A stretch of DNA of 64,000 nucleotides from Burkholderiales bacterium (lineage in GTDB: Bacteria; Pseudomonadota; Gammaproteobacteria; Burkholderiales; Nitrosomonadaceae): NCBI GenBank assembly GCA_015075225.1, contig JABTUQ010000004.1, forward strand, positions 1-64,000. The letters run 5' to 3'. Below, in pieces: positions 10,841 to 20,893 of this stretch (position 1 is the stretch's first letter; every line of letters begins with the position of its first letter). A program made the position numbers and the translations under genes. Under the pieces are notes generated by a model. It was given only the letters and a program-made list of their open reading frames with translations, was not told the DNA's origin and ran no database searches.

Positions 10841-11905
10841 ATGGCACTTGTATCTCTACGACAGTTACTGGATCACGCAGCCGAAAATGGTTACGGACTT
10901 CCTGCTTTTAACGTAAACAACCTTGAGCAAATCCACGCCATCATGCAGGCTGCTGACGAATGCGACAGCCCAGTCATCATGCAGGGCTCTGCTGGTGCAC
11001 GCAAATACGCAGGTGAAGCTTTCCTGCGCCATCTGATTGCTGCCGCTGTTGAAGCCTATCCGCATATCCCGGTTGTCATGCACCAGGATCATGGTGCCTC
11101 ACCAGCAGTATGTATCAACGCCATCCGCAGTGGTTTCTCCAGTGTCATGATGGACGGATCACTGGAAGAAGATGGAAAAACACCTTCTTCATTTGAATAC
11201 AACGTGGATGTTACTTCCCGTGTAGTGGCAATGGCGCATGCAGTTGGCGTTTCCGTAGAAGGTGAGCTGGGTTGCCTGGGGTCACTCGAATCCGGCCAAG
11301 GTGAAGCAGAAGACGGTCATGGCGCTGAAGGCCAGTTGTCACACGATCAATTATTGACCGACCCAGAGCAAGCTGCGGATTTCGTCAAGAAAACCGGCGT
11401 GGATGCACTGGCCATCGCCATCGGAACTTCTCACGGCGCCTATAAATTCACCCGCAAACCCACGGGAGATATTCTCGCCATCCAGAGAATCAAGGAAATT
11501 CATCAAAGAATTCCCAACACTCATCTGGTCATGCATGGCTCCAGCTCTGTTCCACAGGAATGGCTGGAAATCATCCGCGAATTCGGTGGTGATATGAAAG
11601 AAACCTATGGCGTACCCGTAGAAGAAATTCAGCAGGGTATCAAATATGGTGTACGCAAGGTCAACATTGATACCGACATCCGTCTGGCTATGACAGGCGC
11701 GATTCGCCGCCATCTGGCCAAAAACAAAAGCGAGTTTGATCCGCGCAAATTCCTGAAAGATGCAACAGTGGCTGCCAAGGATATTTGCAAAGCACGTTTC
11801 GAGGCATTTGGTTCTGCTGGCCAGGCCAGCAAAATAAAACCGATCTCGCTGGAAACCATGGCTAGCCGCTATCTGCGTGGCGAATTAAAAGCAATCATCA
11901 AGTAA
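10841..11905 (+). CDS. fba: Class II fructose-bisphosphate aldolase
   Basis: Condenses dihydroxyacetone phosphate with glyceraldehyde-3-phosphate in the Calvin cycle and gluconeogenesis; class II enzymes use a divalent metal. The 354-residue protein shows the zinc-site motif [10 protein letters not shown], the [13 protein letters not shown] segment, [14 protein letters not shown], then [25 protein letters not shown] and [17 protein letters not shown]. The length and these motifs match the CbbA-like subtype of autotrophs better than the short E. coli FbaA type. A strong AAAGGAGAG ribosome site lies just before the ATG. The gene ends in a strong shared terminator facing ppk. Confidence 0.96.
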   Translation: MALVSLRQLLDHAAENGYGLPAFNVNNLEQIHAIMQAADECDSPVIMQGSAGARKYAGEAFLRHLIAAAVEAYPHIPVVMHQDHGASPAVCINAIRSGFSSVMMDGSLEEDGKTPSSFEYNVDVTSRVVAMAHAVGVSVEGELGCLGSLESGQGEAEDGHGAEGQLSHDQLLTDPEQAADFVKKTGVDALAIAIGTSHGAYKFTRKPTGDILAIQRIKEIHQRIPNTHLVMHGSSSVPQEWLEIIREFGGDMKETYGVPVEEIQQGIKYGVRKVNIDTDIRLAMTGAIRRHLAKNKSEFDPRKFLKDATVAAKDICKARFEAFGSAGQASKIKPISLETMASRYLRGELKAIIK

Positions 11906-11920
11906 TCTATAAAAAAGAAT

Positions 11921-11970
11921 ACCCCGCAGATTTCCGGAAGCAATCAAACCGGAGCTGCGGGGTGTTTTTT
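11921..11970. terminator. Bidirectional rho-independent terminator between fba and ppk
   Basis: ACCCCGCAG (11921-11929) pairs with CTGCGGGGT (11955-11963), extended inward by TCCGG and CCGGA. GTTTTTT follows on the plus strand. On the minus strand the stem is followed by ATTCTTTTTTAT. It can therefore end both fba and the converging ppk transcript. Confidence 0.9.
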
Positions 11971-11984
11971 ATCTGACTGCCGAA

Positions 11985-14109
11985 TTATTCGGCTGCATCC
12001 TGTTTTACTGCAGCCAGCTTTGTCAACAATTCTTCCTGAGCACTGAACCTGTTGTTTTTTCTGGAGGATTTACGCCTGTAGTAACCATCGCCATTCATTT
12101 CCCAGGCTTGCACGTTATCGCGTAAATAAGGCTTCAAACCTTCGAGAATAACCCGCTTCTTCAAGCGTGGATCAAGCACCGGAAAACAGATCTCCACGCG
12201 GCGGAAAAAATTCCGGGACATCCAGTCGGCACTGGATAGATAAACATTATGCTGTTTGCCATTAAGAAAATAGAAAATCCGAGTATGTTCAAGAAATCGC
12301 CCGACAACAGAACGCACACGGATATTGTCCGATAATCCCGGCACACCAGGACGTAGCGCACAAGCGCCTCGTACAATCAGATCAATTCTTACGCCCACAA
12401 CAGAAGCTGCATAAAGCGCTTGAATGACGGTCGGCTCCAGCAAGGCATTCATTTTGGCAATGATGGCAGCTGGTTTCCCCTCGTTGGCATGCCTGATTTC
12501 CTGCTGAATGCTATTCACAATCTGGCTGTGCAGGCTGAAGGGTGATTGCCAGAGGTGTTTCAACTTGCTCGCCTTGCCCAGCCCAGTCAGTTGCAAAAAT
12601 ACCTCACTGACATCGGCGCAAATTTCCTCATGACAGGTCAGCAAGCCGAAATCCGTGTATACACGGGCCGTACCAGGATGATAATTTCCCGTCCCCAAAT
12701 GCACATAACGCTTTAGCTGGCCTGCTTCACGCCGTACCACCATGGCCATTTTGCAATGCGTTTTGTGGCCAAAAACACCGTAAATGACATGTGCCCCCAC
12801 TTCTTCCAGCCGTTTCGCCCAGTTGATGTTGGCTTCTTCGTCAAACCGGGCCAGCAGCTCCACCACAACCGTTACTTCCTTGCCCAGCCTGGCCGCCGCT
12901 ACCAGCGCCTCCATCAGCGTTGAATCCGCACCCGTACGATAAACAGTTTGCTTGACCGCAACCACATCCGGATCTGCGTAGGCTTGCTGAATAAACTCAA
13001 TCACCGGTTGGAAGGATTGATAGGGATGATGCAGCAGAATATCGCCCTTGCTGATCAACTCGAAAATATTATGCGTCTTCTTTTTTTGCGGTGAAAAAGG
13101 TAACCCGGGAATGAAACGCGGAAATTTAAGCTCCGGCCGGTCAATCAGATCAAATACCTGCATCAGGCGCGCCAGGTTAACCGGCCCGTTCACCTGAAAA
13201 AGATCTTCATCCTGCAGCGAAAACTGGCTCAGCAAAAACTCCACCATCTGTTGCGAACAATTATCTGCCACCTCCAGCCGGACTGCATCCCCCAGATGAC
13301 GCTGCGACAATTCACCCTGCAATGCGATACGAAGATTTTTTATTTCTTCCTCATCAACAAACAAATCACTATTGCGCGTAACGCGAAACTGATAACAGCC
13401 AACCACATGCATGCCGGTAAAAAGCTCTCCAACGTGCGCATGAATTATGGATGACAGGAAGATGAAGGTATAGGCGCTACCGCCGATTTCCTTGGGCAAC
13501 CGGATCACGCGCGGCAAAATGCGCGGTGCCTGAACGATTGCCACACCGGAATTACGGCCAAACGCATCTTTTCCTTCCAGTGCAACTGCAAAATTCAGGC
13601 TTTTGTTCAACACGCGCGGAAAAGGATGAAGAGGATCCAGACCAATAGGCGTGAGCATCGGCATCAGTTCGCGAAAGAAAAAATTCCTGATCCATTCGCG
13701 CTGGCCATCATTCCAGGCATCGCGCCGCAAAAAACAGATCCCCTGCTCCGCCAGAGCAGGCAAAACATCTTCATTAAGCAACTGGTATTGCTGTGAAATC
13801 AGATCGCGGACTTGCCCGGAAACGCGCTCGAATGCCTGATCCGGTGCCACACCATCCGGACCAGAAGCAGGCGCATCCAGCTTGATCTGCTCTTTAAGCC
13901 CGGCGACACGCACCTCGAAAAATTCATCGAGATTGCTGCTGACGATGCAGATAAAACGCAAACGCTCCAGCAGGGGCGTTTTTGTCATCAGCCTGCGCCA
14001 ATACCCGGCGATTGAATTCAATCTGGCTGAGTTCGCGGTTCAGAAATTGTTTCGCCACCGGCATATCCGGTTTGGAAACCCATGCCACATCCTGTTCATG
14101 ATCAATCAT
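11985..14109 (-). pseudogene. ppk: Polyphosphate kinase 1, frameshifted near the N-terminus
   Basis: PPK1 makes polyphosphate reversibly from ATP. The C-terminal 660 or so residues are intact in one frame. They include ERLRFICIVSSNLDEFFEVR, the catalytic-His region HCKMAMVVRREAG and HLGTGNYHPGTA, and RVEICFPVLDP. The first 38 or so residues (MIDHEQDVAW through LNRELSQIEFNRRVLAQADD) lie in another frame. The frames cross at a run of five A (minus strand; T-run at 13979-13983). Family alignment in this stretch (E. coli ADKSNPLIER) suggests two A are missing, which would restore DKKTPLLER. Removing one A would give DKTPLLER. Either a real lesion, programmed slippage or a homopolymer error would explain it. 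It converges with fba and is followed upstream by the small iron-trafficking gene. Confidence 0.88.
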
Positions 14110-14169
14110 GGAGACGATTGCCTGGCCCAAGTTTTGAAGTACAAACCAGCCATAACCGGCTGGCCTGAT

Positions 14170-14442
14170 TTATTTTTCGGGAGGAATATAACCTACCGGC
14201 TGGTCAGCGCCATCACCAAAGAAATAGGCTTCCATCTGAGTGGCGAGATACTTGCGCGACTTCATATCCGCCATATTCAGCCGCATTTCATTCAGCAGCA
14301 TCGTCTGGTGCTTGATCCATTGCCCCCAGGCTTCCTTGGAAACATTATCAAAAATCCGTTTACCCAGTTCACCAGGATAAGGCGGGAAATCCAGTCCATC
14401 CGCCTCGCGCCCGAGTTTGATACAGTTCACTTGTCTTGCCAT
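14170..14442 (-). CDS. yggX: Fe(2+)-trafficking protein, YggX family
   Basis: A 90-residue cytosolic protein of the YggX family, which protects iron-sulphur enzymes from oxidative damage and is linked to iron handling. Recognised from [20 protein letters not shown] with its single conserved Cys7, [19 protein letters not shown], and [18 protein letters not shown]. The usual family length is about 90. It is transcribed toward ppk, 60 bases away. No iron-responsive operator was recognised upstream. Confidence 0.93.
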   Translation of the reverse strand: MARQVNCIKLGREADGLDFPPYPGELGKRIFDNVSKEAWGQWIKHQTMLLNEMRLNMADMKSRKYLATQMEAYFFGDGADQPVGYIPPEK

Positions 14443-14564
14443 AGCATTAATTTCTTTAAGATTTATATACGCCTGTTTTTATGAAATACAGACACTGTGC
14501 CGAGCAGGGTCATGAGTTTATAACATTTTCTCCTGACGAGGCACCGTGAGGACACCGCCACAAC

Positions 14565-15110
14565 TTATTCCCCGGAATCTCGCAACATCAATCCCATGAT
14601 GTAGTCATCACATTCCTGTCCGCCCATGTTGAATTTGCGGTAGCCCAGTTTGCGAAAACCCATGTGGGTATAAAAACCGATAGCCGCGTGATTCCGCACA
14701 TACACCCCGAGCAGCAAACGTTCCGCGCCAAATGACCGTACCGCTGCGATGGCTTCCTCCAGCATCCTCCTGCCCAGACCATTTCCCTGAAATTTGCTGA
14801 ACACATAAATACGTTTCAGTTCATAGTCCCGAAGCGAAATATCTGCCAATGGCAGTTCGGCTGGCGAGATCACCATATACCCGACAGGAGCCTGACCCGG
14901 ACTGATTTCTGCCAGCCACAGCTTATAACAGCTATCTGCCAGCCAGCTACGATAACACTCAATCGAATGCGCATTGGCGCAGTGCTTCAGAATGTTTGAT
15001 CCCTCAAGCACATCGGCGAAGGTTTCAAGAAAGGTCGCCTGCCCGACAAGCGCGAGCGCCCCCTCATCGCCCGGCAAACAAGCTCTTATCCGGATATCAG
15101 ATTTCGCCAT
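14565..15110 (-). CDS. GNAT family N-acetyltransferase
   Basis: A 181-residue acetyltransferase with the GNAT acetyl-CoA-binding motif A as YVFSKFQGNGLGRRMLEEAI (Q-x-x-G-x-G), then the motif-B strand LLLGVYVRNHAAIGFYTHMGFRKLG. Substrate cannot be told from sequence. The ATG at 15108-15110 is preferred over an upstream TTG (15131), because the latter abuts the stop of the gene before it and has no ribosome site I can see. It follows the unknown secreted protein gene directly, so the two may be cotranscribed. Confidence 0.85.
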   Translation of the reverse strand: MAKSDIRIRACLPGDEGALALVGQATFLETFADVLEGSNILKHCANAHSIECYRSWLADSCYKLWLAEISPGQAPVGYMVISPAELPLADISLRDYELKRIYVFSKFQGNGLGRRMLEEAIAAVRSFGAERLLLGVYVRNHAAIGFYTHMGFRKLGYRKFNMGGQECDDYIMGLMLRDSGE

Positions 15111-15131
15111 CAGTACTGTTGTGATAACCAA

Positions 15132-15620
15132 TCACTTCGTATCCGTGGAAAAACGGGGAAGTACCGTACCCGAGTTCTGGTATTGCGGCCTTACCAGACT
15201 ATGATCGCGCAATGCAGGCACAATCTGGCGCTCATCTGTGCGAAATGGCTCCACTACCGGTTGTAACCCCGCCCGCCAGGCTTCCATGGCCTCATCCACC
15301 AGCGGCGCTCCCTGCCCAAATACGGGTTTTGGCTGGAATTGTTTCCTGCGCTGTTCGTAGCTCCGGTATTGCGGCCACACCGTGCAACCCGCTGGAGGAA
15401 AGCAGGGATACAACCATTGCACATCCGGATATACCGGCATGACTTGCGCAGAAAAAGGAAAATATGGCAAACCACCACCGATCCAGATTTCCGGAAAAAC
15501 CAGAACCGACCGACCGTGGCCATATAAAAGGCCAGAAGCGGAAAAGCATGCACCGAAGAAAACAGCCAGCGCAACCAATATCCACGGCTGTTTGTACCAC
15601 GCTCTCATTAACTGTCTCAT
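15132..15620 (-). CDS. Unrecognised secreted or anchored protein
   Basis: I do not recognise this family. The 162-residue protein has an N-terminal hydrophobic segment (about residues 12-30, including ILVALAVFFGACFSASGLLYG) that could be a signal peptide or single TM anchor. The Cys in FFGAC is a weak lipobox match at best. The rest is rich in Pro, Tyr, Trp and Gln (for example PPAGCTVWPQYRSYEQRRKQ), which suggests a small envelope protein. The ATG at 15620 is chosen because the hydrophobic segment then starts close to the N-terminus; a reading from 15698 would add 26 residues without a signal-like start. It is divergent from the DUF89 gene. Confidence 0.5.
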   Translation of the reverse strand: MRQLMRAWYKQPWILVALAVFFGACFSASGLLYGHGRSVLVFPEIWIGGGLPYFPFSAQVMPVYPDVQWLYPCFPPAGCTVWPQYRSYEQRRKQFQPKPVFGQGAPLVDEAMEAWRAGLQPVVEPFRTDERQIVPALRDHSLVRPQYQNSGTVLPRFSTDTK

Positions 15621-15723
15621 ACCAGAATCATTCCCTGTTACCTTCACGCCCCAAAATGCAAATGAAACCGGGTCCAGCCAGTACAATGCCGAATCCAACC
15701 CGCAAATTCAACTCTGCCTAATC

Positions 15724-16848
15724 ATGTCAACCCCTCTGCCGCCTCTTTTGACAACCAATGAACCCGGCTCCTTTGCCGCATTCACACTGGAAAAACGATT
15801 GCCAGCTATTCTGGATAACCTGGCAAAGAACGCTGATGCGCTGCAAACACAGACTCTTCAACAACTGGCCACGGAAATACGGAAAAAAACCATCACGCCA
15901 CTGCCCCCACTCGTTTTTGGCTCGCTTGACCAGGCCATCAAGCCCTATACCGGCCGACGCTGGGCAGATATGCCCTATCTTGCTGTTGAACTTTATTTTT
16001 ATGCACGTATTTTGCTGGCCTTTGGCTATGCTGCAAATACATTGATTGATCCCTTCCGGCCAGCCAAACAGCAAGCCAATCTGCAAGCCATCGAATCACT
16101 CGCCACCCTGGCGGATTATTGCGATGAAGATTGCAGCACCATCCATCTGCTGCGCTGGTCAGTCATGGGAAATATCGCTGACCTCAGCCAGTACGCCATC
16201 CCGGAAGCGGATCAGGTTTCATTGCTCATGGATGAAAGCAACACTGCGGAAGCCTTGCTTGATTCCTGCCCGAACCAAATTGACTACGTGTTCGATAACG
16301 CCGGAATGGATGTACTGGCTGATCTGCTGCTGATACGACGAATCAGCAGACATTGTGCACGAATCGTCGCACATGTCAGACCATGGCCGATGTTTGTATC
16401 GGATATGACCATGGCTGATATAACGCACCTGATGGGTGAACTGATCGCTTCACCCATCGCGACAGTACAAACACTGGGAGAAGATATTACGCGGCTGCTA
16501 CACCAGAACCGGCTGGTTCTGCGCGCCAGCCCGGCTTTGGGTCTGCCGATATGTTTCTGTGAGGATGAAACGCTTGTCCATAAAACTTTTGAAAATACAG
16601 AACTGGTGCTCTTCAAGGGCGATCTGAATTACCGCTATTTTGCCGGTGATCGCCGCTGGCCGCATACCACGGAAAAACAGTTCTTTTTTGAACGATTCGG
16701 CCGATCGGCCGTGTGCTTTCGTATGCTGAAATCGGAAGTACTGGTCGGCCTACTGGCTGACATTGCCGCCCAAACACTTCAACTGCCATCCGGCTGGCTG
16801 ACCAGTGGCCGCCACGGAGTCATTCAGGTGTTTATCGGTCGTCGATAA
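15724..16848 (+). CDS. DUF89 (ARMT1-like) damage-control phosphatase family protein
   Basis: A 374-residue protein with the DUF89 marks: the metal-site region YVFDNAGMDVLADLLLI (Asp and Asn ligands, about residues 190-206), VAHVRPWPMFVSDM, and near the C-terminus VLFKGDLNYRYFAGDRRWP, a hallmark loop. DUF89 members are metal-dependent phosphatases that clear damaged or surplus phosphometabolites such as sugar phosphates. The ATG at 15724 is chosen although the frame is open further upstream, because upstream residues look like non-coding translation and lie over the divergent gene. The substrate here is unknown, but the nearby sugar-phosphate genes make a metabolite-repair role plausible. Confidence 0.85.
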   Translation: MSTPLPPLLTTNEPGSFAAFTLEKRLPAILDNLAKNADALQTQTLQQLATEIRKKTITPLPPLVFGSLDQAIKPYTGRRWADMPYLAVELYFYARILLAFGYAANTLIDPFRPAKQQANLQAIESLATLADYCDEDCSTIHLLRWSVMGNIADLSQYAIPEADQVSLLMDESNTAEALLDSCPNQIDYVFDNAGMDVLADLLLIRRISRHCARIVAHVRPWPMFVSDMTMADITHLMGELIASPIATVQTLGEDITRLLHQNRLVLRASPALGLPICFCEDETLVHKTFENTELVLFKGDLNYRYFAGDRRWPHTTEKQFFFERFGRSAVCFRMLKSEVLVGLLADIAAQTLQLPSGWLTSGRHGVIQVFIGRR

Positions 16849-16851
16849 AAA

Positions 16852-17355
16852 TCATGCAATGATTGCAAATGAAAATAGTATTAGCGCTGCTGTAACAGTC
16901 ACCTTGAACTGCCATATCCCTGTTTTTACAAATGCGTTACCAGCCAGTTTTTTGAAAGAAGGCTCTTCCCAGCACTCAGCTTTAGCATTGATCAGAATCA
17001 GAAAATCTGAAGCCTTGCCCTTCAGGACATACTTTACAGCTTCATTCTGCATACGCTGATAACGATTCCGCTCCGTTACGAGACTGTTGTAATTCTCTTT
17101 GCAAAATTGCCATACATACAACCACCCGAGTATCGCGTAAACCAGAAACACAAAAATTAACGTAATCGAGGACCAGGGGGATCCCAAAGCTATCGCGACC
17201 TGTTTTACCTTGTCTGCATTGACCAGGCTCACCATTGCAACACCTGCAACGAATGTCCAGAGACTGATTGCAATTCTCCACTCAACCGTTTGCAGCACTT
17301 CTACCCGCTTGAGGTGCAGTTCTGCAATCTTCAGGCACAAATCTTCCCTGTTCAT
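16852..17355 (-). CDS. Small unrecognised membrane protein
   Basis: A 167-residue protein of no family I recognise. Three hydrophobic segments are visible: ISLWTFVAGVAMVSLV (about 25-42), ITLIFVFLVYAILGWLYVW (about 64-82) and a C-terminal VTVTAALILFSFAIIA. Between the second and third is a charged Tyr/Arg-rich stretch with VTERNRYQRMQNEAVKYVL. The start at the ATG 17353-17355 is favoured because a GGGAGGGG ribosome site lies just before it. It is flanked by the DUF89 gene (convergent end, 3 bases away) and flgL. Function unknown. Confidence 0.6.
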   Translation of the reverse strand: MNREDLCLKIAELHLKRVEVLQTVEWRIAISLWTFVAGVAMVSLVNADKVKQVAIALGSPWSSITLIFVFLVYAILGWLYVWQFCKENYNSLVTERNRYQRMQNEAVKYVLKGKASDFLILINAKAECWEEPSFKKLAGNAFVKTGIWQFKVTVTAALILFSFAIIA

Positions 17356-17430
17356 ATCCCCTCCCAAAGTAAACTGTCCCCAGTTTACCCGGGATACCCG
17401 GAAGCTATCCAGGCCGATGCCTGGTCAGAA

Positions 17431-18333
17431 TCAAATGATATTGAACAGTGATAAACCTGATACGCGGTTGAAGGTTTTTTGCGAGGCTTCAAGCAAGGCC
17501 TGCTGGCGCGCCATGTCGGATATGGCCTGCGCGAAATCCAAATCCTGCAGACGTGAGAGTGATTGCTGATACTGGACGGCGGTATCTTCACCAATCTGCT
17601 GCAGGGCATCTATTTCCTGCAGCCCTGATCCCGCTGCTGCGCGTTTAGTCAGCACATTGTCCAGCGCAACATCAAGATCCTGCAGCGCCGTGCTCACCGC
17701 ACTACTCAAGGCCGCTCCACCACCGGGCGTTTCCAGTGCTGTAATAAAATCATTAACCGTATCAAACAGACTCTGGCCACCCGGTTCAAAAATGGCATCA
17801 CCAGTTTCGCTGACCGGCAACAACCGGGAGCCGGAAACCTGTATCAAACGCTGCCCTTGATCACCTTGATACGTCACACTGCCATTCGCCTGTTCAAAAG
17901 GCTGGGTCCCCCCCTTAAAACCGGAAAACAGATAATTGCCCTGTTCATCTTTGGTATTCGCCAACCCCAGCAAGTGCTCGAAATGACCACGCAATTCTGT
18001 GGCCATCATCTGCCGCTCATTATCGGAAAACGCCGGGTTGCCCGCAGCCACCGCCATGGTACGTACATTTTGAATCACATTGGAAATACTGCCGAGAGTG
18101 CTGTCCACCTGCTGAAGGCTGTCCATTGCCCGATGACGATTGTCCTTGTACTGCTCGTTCAGCGAGAGCGATTGCGACAATTCATGCGCACGCGCCGCTC
18201 CAATCGGATCATCCGAAGGCGTCATGATGCGTTTGCCGGTGGAAAGGTGCTGCTGCAGTTTGAACATGCCCTCCTGCTGCTGCAACATGGATCTGACGCC
18301 CTGGTCATAAAGTGTGCTGGTACTTACGCGCAT
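17431..18333 (-). CDS. flgL: Flagellar hook-filament junction protein FlgL
   Basis: FlgL (HAP3) joins the hook to the flagellin filament. The 300-residue protein has the flagellin-like N-terminal helix MRVSTSTLYDQGVRSMLQQQ, the motif LSTGKRIMTPSDDPIGAARA, and the C-terminal helix FAQAISDMARQQALLEASQ ending LSLFNII. The ATG at 18331-18333 is used because AAAAGGAATTTATC precedes it and it gives the conserved MRVST start. It is the last gene of the minus-strand flg cluster, nine bases or so after flgK once the leader is allowed for. Confidence 0.95.
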   Translation of the reverse strand: MRVSTSTLYDQGVRSMLQQQEGMFKLQQHLSTGKRIMTPSDDPIGAARAHELSQSLSLNEQYKDNRHRAMDSLQQVDSTLGSISNVIQNVRTMAVAAGNPAFSDNERQMMATELRGHFEHLLGLANTKDEQGNYLFSGFKGGTQPFEQANGSVTYQGDQGQRLIQVSGSRLLPVSETGDAIFEPGGQSLFDTVNDFITALETPGGGAALSSAVSTALQDLDVALDNVLTKRAAAGSGLQEIDALQQIGEDTAVQYQQSLSRLQDLDFAQAISDMARQQALLEASQKTFNRVSGLSLFNII

Positions 18334-18362
18334 GATAAATTCCTTTTCTGTCAAAAAACGGA

Positions 18363-19748
18363 TCAGATTCTGAGCAACGAATCAAACAGCGAGTTGCTGA
18401 TTTCGATCACCTTGCTGGAAGCCTGGAACATCTGCTGATAGCGCAGCAGATTGGCCGCTTCTTCCTCCAGATTGACGCCAGACAAGGATTGCCGTGCCTG
18501 ATCTGTCTGTGCAAGCAGACTTTCCTGCGCCTTACTGGTCACTTCCAGCTCACGGGTTTTGTTGCCTACCTGATTCACCAGCTTTGCATAGGCTGATTGA
18601 TACGACATTCCGCCTTGCAAGGTATTTTCTGTCTGCAGCCTGGCAAGCGACAAAGCATTAAGGTTATTCGTCACCCCGCCAGTGCTATCTGCCGCCGCAA
18701 TTTCTGCGGGATCACTGATAGCCACCCGGATGCTTCCGGCGGCATGAGCTGGATCCGTGATGACAAAAAAATCTCCACCCCAATTACCCTGTAAATCCAG
18801 CCCTTCCTGGTGTTGTGCGTTGAATGTATTGGCAAACCCCAAGGCAAGCTGATGAAAATCGTTCTGCACGGAATCCAGTGTCTCGCTGCGAAACGCCAGC
18901 AATCCTCCCAGACTTCCGCCCTGCAACTGGTGTTCCGGCAGTAACACCTCACCCTGGCTCAGATCCATGGCCACGGTCATCCGCTGTGGATCGCCGGGTG
19001 AAGCCACTGCCTTGAGCGCCATGGCGCTGGATCCAACCACCAGTGACTGACCATTGCCGATGAATACATTGAAATGTCCGTTGCTCTGGCGCACAACATC
19101 CACGTTGGCAAACTGGCTCAGGTTACGGATCAGTGCATCACGCTGATCGAGCAGATCATTGGCTGGCTGACCGTTGGCATGACTCTCCATCGCCTGGATA
19201 TTGGCATTCAATCCAGCAATCTGCTGCGCAAGTGAATTGATCTCGGCCACATTACCGGCAATCTGGCCATTCACCCCTTCGCGCATTTCCGACAAACGTT
19301 GATCCATCTGCTGAAACCGGGAAACCAGTGATTCGGCACTACTCAGCATCGCCTGACGGGAAGGAATAGAAGAAGGATTGGAAGCCACGCCCTGTACTGC
19401 ATTGAAAAAATCATGCAGCGCTGGCGTCAACCCGGAAGTAGTATCCGCCAGCATGTTGTCGATCTGTTTGATCTCGTTGTAATGGCTGTTCAGCTGGCTG
19501 CTTTGTGCCTGAGCCTGAAGTGACTGGCTATCCAGATACTGGCTGTAGATGCGCTGTACCGTCGAGATATGCACACCCCGCCCGAGAAACCCATGGCTGT
19601 TAGCTTGCGGCGTATTGGCACTCTGCAGAGCTTGTTGCCGGTTATAGCCCGGGGTAGTTGCATTGCTGATATTGTGGCTGGTCGTCAGCAACGCTGTCTG
19701 CGCCGCCTGCAAGCCGGAAACACCCACACTCATCACACTGTTTGTCAT
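18363..19748 (-). CDS. flgK: Flagellar hook-filament junction protein FlgK
   Basis: FlgK (HAP1) is the first junction zone above the hook. The 461-residue protein begins VGVSGLQAAQTALLTTSHNI with SNATTPGYNRQQ, the rod/hook family N-terminal motif. The C-terminal EEEAANLLRYQQMFQASSKV ends in the helix IEISNSLFDSLLRI. It is shorter than the enteric protein (about 547), with the loss in the variable middle domain. It lies 30 bases before flgL, and 110 bases separate it from flgJ, so an extra promoter there (class 3, as is common for flgKL) is possible but not recognised. Confidence 0.95.
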   Translation of the reverse strand: MTNSVMSVGVSGLQAAQTALLTTSHNISNATTPGYNRQQALQSANTPQANSHGFLGRGVHISTVQRIYSQYLDSQSLQAQAQSSQLNSHYNEIKQIDNMLADTTSGLTPALHDFFNAVQGVASNPSSIPSRQAMLSSAESLVSRFQQMDQRLSEMREGVNGQIAGNVAEINSLAQQIAGLNANIQAMESHANGQPANDLLDQRDALIRNLSQFANVDVVRQSNGHFNVFIGNGQSLVVGSSAMALKAVASPGDPQRMTVAMDLSQGEVLLPEHQLQGGSLGGLLAFRSETLDSVQNDFHQLALGFANTFNAQHQEGLDLQGNWGGDFFVITDPAHAAGSIRVAISDPAEIAAADSTGGVTNNLNALSLARLQTENTLQGGMSYQSAYAKLVNQVGNKTRELEVTSKAQESLLAQTDQARQSLSGVNLEEEAANLLRYQQMFQASSKVIEISNSLFDSLLRI

Positions 19749-19858
19749 CGCTTTATCCTTGATTTTTCGTGAATCATTTGTATTTGTTTACGGCAAAAAC
19801 CCGATGGAATTGAGTCAACCATCATCACAATTTGGGGTATTTTTCCGCTTCAATATCG

Positions 19859-20872
19859 CTATATGCCCAGCGCACTGCTGTTAATGATCTTCAGCAGTTT
19901 TTCCGCGTAAGCAGGATCAGTTGCATAACCCGCCTGCTGCAATCCCCAGGCAAAAGCAGTGGCACTGCGGCTTTTCACCACTGCTGCGTAACGGGGATTG
20001 TTCTGCAGCAACCTGGCGTAATCACGGAAAGCTTCTTCATACGAACCATAAGCCCTGAATTTCTCGCGCAATTTCTGCGGTTTGCCATCGATGTATTCGG
20101 TGGTCACGGTTTCCACCACCTTTCCATTCCAGCTCTCGCTCGCCTTGATACCAAACAGATTGAAGCTCGGCTGATTATCCGCACGGCGAATCTGATGTTT
20201 TCCCCAGCCGGTTTCCAACGCTGCCTGCGCAATCATGAAATGTTCCGGAATGCCGGTTTCATGCGATACCTTGCGGGCATGCGGCAATACATTCATGACA
20301 AACTCGCGGGGCTGATCAACTGCCTGCATATCCGGTTCATCATTGCGCGTACTCGAAGCCATGCCCACTCTATTCACATCAGCGGCTGGTGATACTTTCG
20401 AGAAACTCGGCTTGACGGATGACCGCTCTAACCCGGACCAGAGCCGGGCAGGCAAATCCTTCATTTGCCCCGGCGCCAGCGAAATCAGCGGCTCGTCATT
20501 CTTTCCGGTGATCGCAGTCAATAGCGAATCAGCCTGACCGATAGCGTTATCCGGCAACTGCTCCTGATCAATCGTTTTTGACAATTGCTTCACCATCATC
20601 TCTGCCAGACCGACTCCCTTTTCGGAAAGATTCTGTACCAGTTGCTGATCGAGCATCTGTGTATAGAAACGCGATTGCTCGCTGTCGAACAGTCCATCCT
20701 TGGGCGTGGCTTCGCGCATGCTCTTTACCATCATGTTGAGGAACAGGGCCTCAAACTGTTTCGCCGTCTGTTTCAGCGCTTCCTGCGGATCCCGCCGGGC
20801 CTGATTGCGCAATTGATCGACTGCTTGCGCATCGATGGCCAGCTGGCCGGAAAGATCGGATGAATTGATCAT
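19859..20872 (-). CDS. flgJ: Rod-cap protein with peptidoglycan hydrolase domain, FlgJ
   Basis: FlgJ caps the growing rod and clears peptidoglycan for it. This 337-residue version has both domains. The N-terminal rod-cap part is marked by QFEALFLNMMVKSMREATPK and SRFYTQMLDQQLVQNLSEKG. The C-terminal glucosaminidase part is marked by HFMIAQAALETGWGKHQI, FNLFGIKASESW and YGSYEEAFRDYARLL, including the catalytic-type Glu. A Pro/Ser linker (about 150-190) separates them. It is placed between flgI and flgK, 21 bases after flgI. Confidence 0.95.
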   Translation of the reverse strand: MINSSDLSGQLAIDAQAVDQLRNQARRDPQEALKQTAKQFEALFLNMMVKSMREATPKDGLFDSEQSRFYTQMLDQQLVQNLSEKGVGLAEMMVKQLSKTIDQEQLPDNAIGQADSLLTAITGKNDEPLISLAPGQMKDLPARLWSGLERSSVKPSFSKVSPAADVNRVGMASSTRNDEPDMQAVDQPREFVMNVLPHARKVSHETGIPEHFMIAQAALETGWGKHQIRRADNQPSFNLFGIKASESWNGKVVETVTTEYIDGKPQKLREKFRAYGSYEEAFRDYARLLQNNPRYAAVVKSRSATAFAWGLQQAGYATDPAYAEKLLKIINSSALGI

Positions 20873-20893
20873 GTCGTCGTTAGCACCAGATGA

